Assembly (NCBI GenBank): GCA_035502655.1
Contig: DATJUF010000348.1
Coordinates: forward strand, 1 to 18,087
Direction of reading: 5' to 3'
Source of the DNA: DATJUF01 sp035502655
Lineage (GTDB): Bacteria; Desulfobacterota; Binatia; Binatales; Binataceae
DNA: 18,087 nt
Positions 14,469 through 18,087 of this stretch are shown here, in pieces; position 1 is the stretch's first letter; each line of letters begins with the position of its first letter. The translations under genes were made by a program, and so were the position numbers. Below the pieces are notes generated by a model that had not been told where the DNA came from, made no database searches, and saw only the letters and a list, made by a program, of their open reading frames with translations.

Positions 14469-15311
14469 ATGGCTGAACCGAAAGTACTGCTGGACGGACA
14501 GATGTTCCTGGAAGGACCGCGCTGGCATGAGGGCAAGCTGTGGTTCTCGGATATGCATGCCCATCAGGTGAAGACGGTCGATTTGAACGGCCACAGCGAG
14601 GTAATCGCCGAAGTGCCGGCCTGGCCGTCGGGACTGGGATGGCTGGCGGATGGGCGGCTGCTGATCGTCTCGATGACTAACCGGCGGCTGCTCAGGCGCG
14701 ATCCAGATGGATTGAAGGTGCATGCGGACTTGAACAATCTCGCGTCGTTCCATTGCAACGACATGGTCAGCGATATGAAGGGCCGCGCCTATGTTGGTAA
14801 CTTCGGCTACAATTTGTTCACCAACGAGCCGAAGAAGCCGGCAGAGCTTGTGCTGGTGAATCCTGACGGATCGGCGCGAGTAGCGGCAGATGGGCTGGAC
14901 TTCCCGAATGGTACGGTAATCACGGCCGACGGCAAGACGCTGGTGGTTGCGGAATCGATGGGCAGCCGCCTGACGGCGTTCACGGTCAATGATGACGGAT
15001 CGCTGACGAACCGGCGGCTGTTCGCGGACCTGGGCAAGGCAACCCCGGACGGAATCGCGGCCGATGCGGAAAACGCGGTGTGGGTCGCGTCGCCATTCAC
15101 GCATGAAGTGATCCGGGTCAAAGATGGCGGCGAAGTAACCGAACGGATCAAGTTCGAGGCGATGCCGATCGCGTGCGCGCTGGGCGGCGCGGGACGGCGG
15201 ACGCTGTTTATCCTGACCTCGGAGAGTATCGATCCCGATGAATGCCGGGCGAAGAAGAGTGCAAAAATTCTGACGATGGAAGTGCCGGTGGCGGGCGCGG
15301 GCTGCCCATGA
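14469..15311 (+). CDS. SMP-30/gluconolactonase-family (LRE) hydrolase
   Basis: A 280-residue six-bladed beta-propeller of the SMP-30/Gnl/LRE family; characterised members hydrolyse sugar or other lactones with a single divalent metal. The metal ligands are recognisable: Glu15 in FLEGPRW, Asn97 in FHCNDMVSD, Asn147 in LDFPNGTV and Asp194 in TPDGIAAD. No signal peptide is seen, so it is probably cytoplasmic. GGAGG precedes ATG 14469. It follows the CoA-transferase pair after 125 bases (which include a possible TTGACT -35 near 14402) and may be either the third member of that operon or separately transcribed. The substrate is unknown. Confidence 0.87.
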   Translation: MAEPKVLLDGQMFLEGPRWHEGKLWFSDMHAHQVKTVDLNGHSEVIAEVPAWPSGLGWLADGRLLIVSMTNRRLLRRDPDGLKVHADLNNLASFHCNDMVSDMKGRAYVGNFGYNLFTNEPKKPAELVLVNPDGSARVAADGLDFPNGTVITADGKTLVVAESMGSRLTAFTVNDDGSLTNRRLFADLGKATPDGIAADAENAVWVASPFTHEVIRVKDGGEVTERIKFEAMPIACALGGAGRRTLFILTSESIDPDECRAKKSAKILTMEVPVAGAGCP

Positions 15312-15438
15312 AGCGGCTGTACCCGCCGGTGCAGTAATCCGCTAAAGCTGGGCGCGCGCGGGCGATAACTGAAGATGGGAGCGTTGGCGCTTTCGTGATT
15401 CGTGAAATCCTGCTTTGCTGTCAGCAGGTAAATCACGC

Positions 15439-15585
15439 ATGAGCTCCACTACGATCAAGGCTATCAAGGCGCGCGAGATAATCGACTCGCGCGGAAATCC
15501 AACTATCGAAGTTGACATCCACCTGAACGGAGGCGCGGGTGGGCGGGCGGTATCCGAGACGCATGCTGGAGGGGGTGCGCGATGA
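15439..15585 (+). pseudogene. eno: Truncated enolase: N-terminal stub upstream of gpmI
   Basis: A 48-codon frame. Its first ~37 residues match enolase well: IKAIKAREIIDSRGNPTIEV then HLNGGAGGRA, corresponding to the conserved N-terminal strand with REIIDSRGNPT. Normally this runs into (A)AVPSGASTG; here it becomes GRAVSETHAGGGAR and stops, so the other ~90% of the protein (usually about 420-430 residues), with all metal and substrate residues, is missing. The TGA overlaps the gpmI ATG (ATGA), so coupling to gpmI is kept. The likeliest explanation is internal deletion of eno in an eno-gpmI operon, or misassembly. The last ~10 codons may be the end of the old eno, but I cannot show that. Only a weak ribosome site (AGG, ten bases off) precedes the start. 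Confidence 0.8.
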
Positions 15586-17138
15586 GCCGTCCGCCGATTG
15601 CAGCACTGATTATTTTCGACGGATGGGGACTGCGCGGCGCGGCGGAAGCGAACGCGATACGCAAAGCTCATACGCCGGTGATGAACCGGCTGTGGGCCGC
15701 GCAGCCGCATAGCGCAATCGACGCGTCGGGCGAGGCGGTCGGACTGCCGCCGGGAATCATGGGGAACTCGGAGGTGGGCCATCTGACTATTGGCACCGGA
15801 CGAGTGATCTACCAGGATTTGATGCGGATCACCAAGGCGATCGAGACCGGAGCGTTTTTCAGGAATGATGCGCTGGTGAGCCTGATGCGCAAAGTGGCGC
15901 CGACGGGCAATACCCTGCATTTGTGGGGACTATTGTCGGACGGCAGTGTACATAGTCATATTGGCCATCTGCTAGCGCTGATCGATATGGGGGTGCGCGA
16001 AGGGGTTGCTGATATCGCGGTGCATGCGGTGCTGGACGGACGCGATAAGCCGCCGCGGTCGGCGATGCCGTTTATCGAGCAGGTTGAGGCAAAGCTGAAG
16101 GCGGTTGGGCGCGGGCGAATCGCGACGGTCACGGGACGCTACTATGCGATGGATCGCGACAAACGGTGGGATCGCGTCGAGCGGGCATGGCGGGCGTTCG
16201 TGCTGGGGGAAGGGCTGGCAGGCCGAAGTGCGCGTGAGGTTGTCGAGACGGCCTACGCGAAGGAGCAGAGCGACGAATTCGTCGAACCGCATGTGATCGG
16301 CGAGCCGCGTCCGATGCGCGATGGCGACGGCGTGGTGTGTTACAACTTTCGCGCCGATCGCGCACGCGAGATGACCGAGGCGCTGACGTCGGCGGATTTC
16401 CAGGGGTTCGTGCGGCCGCGCTTTCCACTAATCAACTATGTATGCATGACTGAGTATGAGCGGCGGCTTGAGCTGCCGCTGGCGTTCGGACCCGAAGAGA
16501 TTCATAACATGCTGGCGGAGGTGTTCGCGCGCGAAGGACTGCGTAATCTGAGAATCGCTGAAACTGAGAAATATGCGCACGTCACCTATTTTCTGAATGG
16601 CGGGGTCGAGAAGCCGTTTCCGCTGGAGGAACGAATACTCATTCCGTCGTCAAAGGTAGCTACTTACGATCTGGAACCGGCGATGCAGGCGGTGGCTATT
16701 GCGCGGCGCGCGGTGGAAGAAATTGAGAAGCATAACTTTGGCGTTATCGTAATGAACTTCGCCAACCCGGACATGGTGGGCCATACGGGGAATATGGAGG
16801 CGACAATCGCGGCGGTCGAGGAATCGGACAAGGCGCTGGGAATCGTACTGGATGCGATCGATCAAGTAGGCGGCGCCGCACTGATTACTGCTGATCATGG
16901 CAATGCGGAGTTCATGGCAGACCCGGCGACCGGCCAGCCCCATACGGCTCATACGACGAACGCGGTGCCGCTGATTATTCACGATAGAAGCTTCAAGGGA
17001 AGAATTGCCGAGGGCGGCACGCTATCGGATGTCGCGCCGACGTTTCTCGCGATGCTGGGGATCGCAAAGCCAGCAGAGATGACCGGCCACGACTTGCGCG
17101 AAGCAGCATCGCCTAAGCAGGAAGCCGCGGCGACTTAG
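15582..17138 (+). CDS. gpmI: 2,3-bisphosphoglycerate-independent phosphoglycerate mutase
   Basis: A 518-residue GpmI, the Mn-dependent enzyme that interconverts 3- and 2-phosphoglycerate in glycolysis/gluconeogenesis; length is normal. All key residues are visible: DGWG (Asp13), GNSEVGH with the phosphoserine Ser63, VHSHIGH (His124), LDGRDKPP (Arg154), TGRYYAMDRDKRWDR (Arg186), NFRADRAREM, EKYAHVTYFLNGG, NPDMVGHTG (Asp397, His401), TADHGN (Asp438, His439) and HTAHTT (His457). The protein therefore looks fully functional. ATG 15582 overlaps the stop of the enolase stub, and GGAGGGGG precedes it. In intact operons its product would feed enolase next; here the adjoining enolase is broken. A hairpin after the stop probably ends the transcript. 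Confidence 0.95.
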   Translation: MSRPPIAALIIFDGWGLRGAAEANAIRKAHTPVMNRLWAAQPHSAIDASGEAVGLPPGIMGNSEVGHLTIGTGRVIYQDLMRITKAIETGAFFRNDALVSLMRKVAPTGNTLHLWGLLSDGSVHSHIGHLLALIDMGVREGVADIAVHAVLDGRDKPPRSAMPFIEQVEAKLKAVGRGRIATVTGRYYAMDRDKRWDRVERAWRAFVLGEGLAGRSAREVVETAYAKEQSDEFVEPHVIGEPRPMRDGDGVVCYNFRADRAREMTEALTSADFQGFVRPRFPLINYVCMTEYERRLELPLAFGPEEIHNMLAEVFAREGLRNLRIAETEKYAHVTYFLNGGVEKPFPLEERILIPSSKVATYDLEPAMQAVAIARRAVEEIEKHNFGVIVMNFANPDMVGHTGNMEATIAAVEESDKALGIVLDAIDQVGGAALITADHGNAEFMADPATGQPHTAHTTNAVPLIIHDRSFKGRIAEGGTLSDVAPTFLAMLGIAKPAEMTGHDLREAASPKQEAAAT

Positions 17139-17150
17139 GGAGAAGCTGGC

Positions 17151-17179
17151 GCTTTAGCGAATAGCGATTCCGCTAAAGC
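17151..17179. terminator. Inverted repeat between convergent gpmI and BKACE genes
   Basis: GCTTTAGCG (17151-17159) pairs perfectly with CGCTAAAGC (17171-17179) across an 11-base loop. It is 12 bases past the gpmI stop and lies between convergent genes, as expected of a bidirectional terminator, but lacks a T tract. The right arm repeats a sequence found upstream of the enolase stub at 15338-15348. Confidence 0.4.
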
Positions 17180-17230
17180 AAGGGCAGCCGCTGGCTCGCA
17201 ACAGCACTAGCCTGAAGCAGCGCGTTGGCG

Positions 17231-18087
17231 TCAGGCCTCAAGCATGGCGCGGGCTTCGGCAGGAGTCGCGACCTGGTGGCCCATCGCGCGAATCACGCTG
17301 GCGGCGCGCTCGACGATTTGGGGATTACTCAGTTGGCCGCCGCGGGCATACTGGTAATCCTCGAGGCCGACGCGGACGTGGCCGCCGAGACTGACTATAA
17401 GCGGGACGAGCGGGAGATTGTCGCCGCCGAGGGTCGCGGCGAACCAATTGGCGCGCACCCCTTTGATCATATCCAGGTAGGCTTCAAGGCTTTTCAGAGT
17501 TGGTGGAAGGCCGAACGGGAGTTCGGGGCCGCCAAGATAGAATTTCAGCAGCAGCGGTTCGGTGAGAACGCCCTGATCGAGAAAGACTAACGCGGCGCGG
17601 AGGAAACTCGGATCGAAGATCTGGAGGGTCGGGCGCAGGCCGAGCTCGCGCGAGTTCTCGAGAAAATAGCGGATGGTCTCGTAGGAGTTCTGGTAGACGG
17701 ATTTTTCGTTGTGGACTTTTTTCGTGACGGGATCGTACGCAACGAGATTGACGGAGCCCATGTCGCCGGCACCGAGATCGGGCTTAGTGGCAGGGTCTTC
17801 GGACAACTCGATGAAATGGCGGAAGCGTGCGGCGGCGTCACCCTCACTGTTGAAGGTCGGCCATAGCAGCGGCTGGCATACTGCACGAGTGCGGCGATAG
17901 ACCTCGGCATAGTAAGGGACGTCGTGGGCCCATTTGCCGGTTTCGGGATCGCGGACGTGGAAATGAATGAGGGCGGCGCCGGCTTTGCAGGTAGCGATGG
18001 CATCGGCGGCGATTTCAGCCGGACTATAGGCGATATGGGGATTGAGCTTTTTCATCGCATTGCCGTTGATCGCGGCTTCGATCATTA
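17231..18087 (-). CDS. Beta-keto acid cleavage enzyme (BKACE / Kce family), 5' end at window edge
   Basis: A ~284-residue member of the BKACE family (3-keto-5-aminohexanoate cleavage protein-like), which condenses or cleaves a beta-keto acid with acetyl-CoA to give acetoacetate and a CoA ester, using a Zn ion. Recognised by IEAAINGNAMKKLNPHIAYSPAEIAADA at the start, AALIHFHVRDPETGKW (metal-binding His pair), LGAGDMGSVN and SLGGHVRVGLEDYQY near the end. The first ATG in view (18085) is at the very edge; relatives begin a few residues earlier, so the true start is probably just outside. It is convergent with gpmI. Lysine fermentation is not implied, because BKACE members act on many beta-keto acids. 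Confidence 0.88.
   Translation of the reverse strand, partial: MIEAAINGNAMKKLNPHIAYSPAEIAADAIATCKAGAALIHFHVRDPETGKWAHDVPYYAEVYRRTRAVCQPLLWPTFNSEGDAAARFRHFIELSEDPATKPDLGAGDMGSVNLVAYDPVTKKVHNEKSVYQNSYETIRYFLENSRELGLRPTLQIFDPSFLRAALVFLDQGVLTEPLLLKFYLGGPELPFGLPPTLKSLEAYLDMIKGVRANWFAATLGGDNLPLVPLIVSLGGHVRVGLEDYQYARGGQLSNPQIVERAASVIRAMGHQVATPAEARAMLEA

Overview
The window is ordinary bacterial chromosome: moderately high GC, tightly packed, no insertion sequence, phage gene, CRISPR array, tRNA or rRNA that I can recognise. Gene content (acetolactate synthase, MlaC-type lipid-transport protein, paired family III CoA-transferases, SMP-30 lactonase, nitronate monooxygenase, beta-keto acid cleavage enzyme, DUF992 and CHRD secreted proteins) points to a Gram-negative, metabolically versatile, probably soil or sediment bacterium. 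A Binatota/deltaproteobacterial-like lineage is my guess from gene content only and is weakly held.

Layout. 1-5.9 kb: 3' end of ilvB (+), a four-helix membrane protein (-), an MBL-fold hydrolase and a cyclase-family hydrolase (+), a VOC-GNAT gene pair (-) with a one-base stop/start overlap, and a nitronate monooxygenase (+). 5.9-9.2 kb: envelope and secreted proteins: DUF992 (+), MlaC (+), a glycine-rich polytopic membrane protein (-), a CHRD-domain protein (-). 9.2-11.6 kb: a gene-poor segment holding only an orphan EcfT transporter gene and a tiny putative lipoprotein, with three perfect parS (ParB-binding) sites and several strong inverted repeats. 11.6-17.1 kb: a co-directional block of yciI, two adjoining CaiB/BaiF CoA-transferases, an SMP-30 lactonase, a 48-codon remnant of enolase, and gpmI. 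17.2-18.1 kb: a beta-keto acid cleavage enzyme (-) running off the end.

The most notable signal is at 9.9-11.2 kb. Three copies of the 16-bp parS consensus lie within 1.3 kb, one at the centre of a 46-bp perfect palindrome. At about 10.8-10.9 kb the base composition of the + strand changes from C>G (left, in genes of both strands) to G>C (right, in genes of both strands). A negative-to-positive GC-skew switch together with parS sites is the expected signature of a chromosomal replication origin/centromere region, although dnaA, parAB and a clear DnaA-box cluster are not in the window.

A second notable signal is the enolase stub directly upstream of gpmI. Its first ~37 residues are excellent enolase, then the sequence breaks, and its stop overlaps the gpmI start (ATGA). 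This looks like an internal deletion of eno inside an eno-gpmI operon, or an assembly join. The first of the two CoA-transferases also lacks the family's catalytic aspartate while the second has it, suggesting a heteromeric enzyme.
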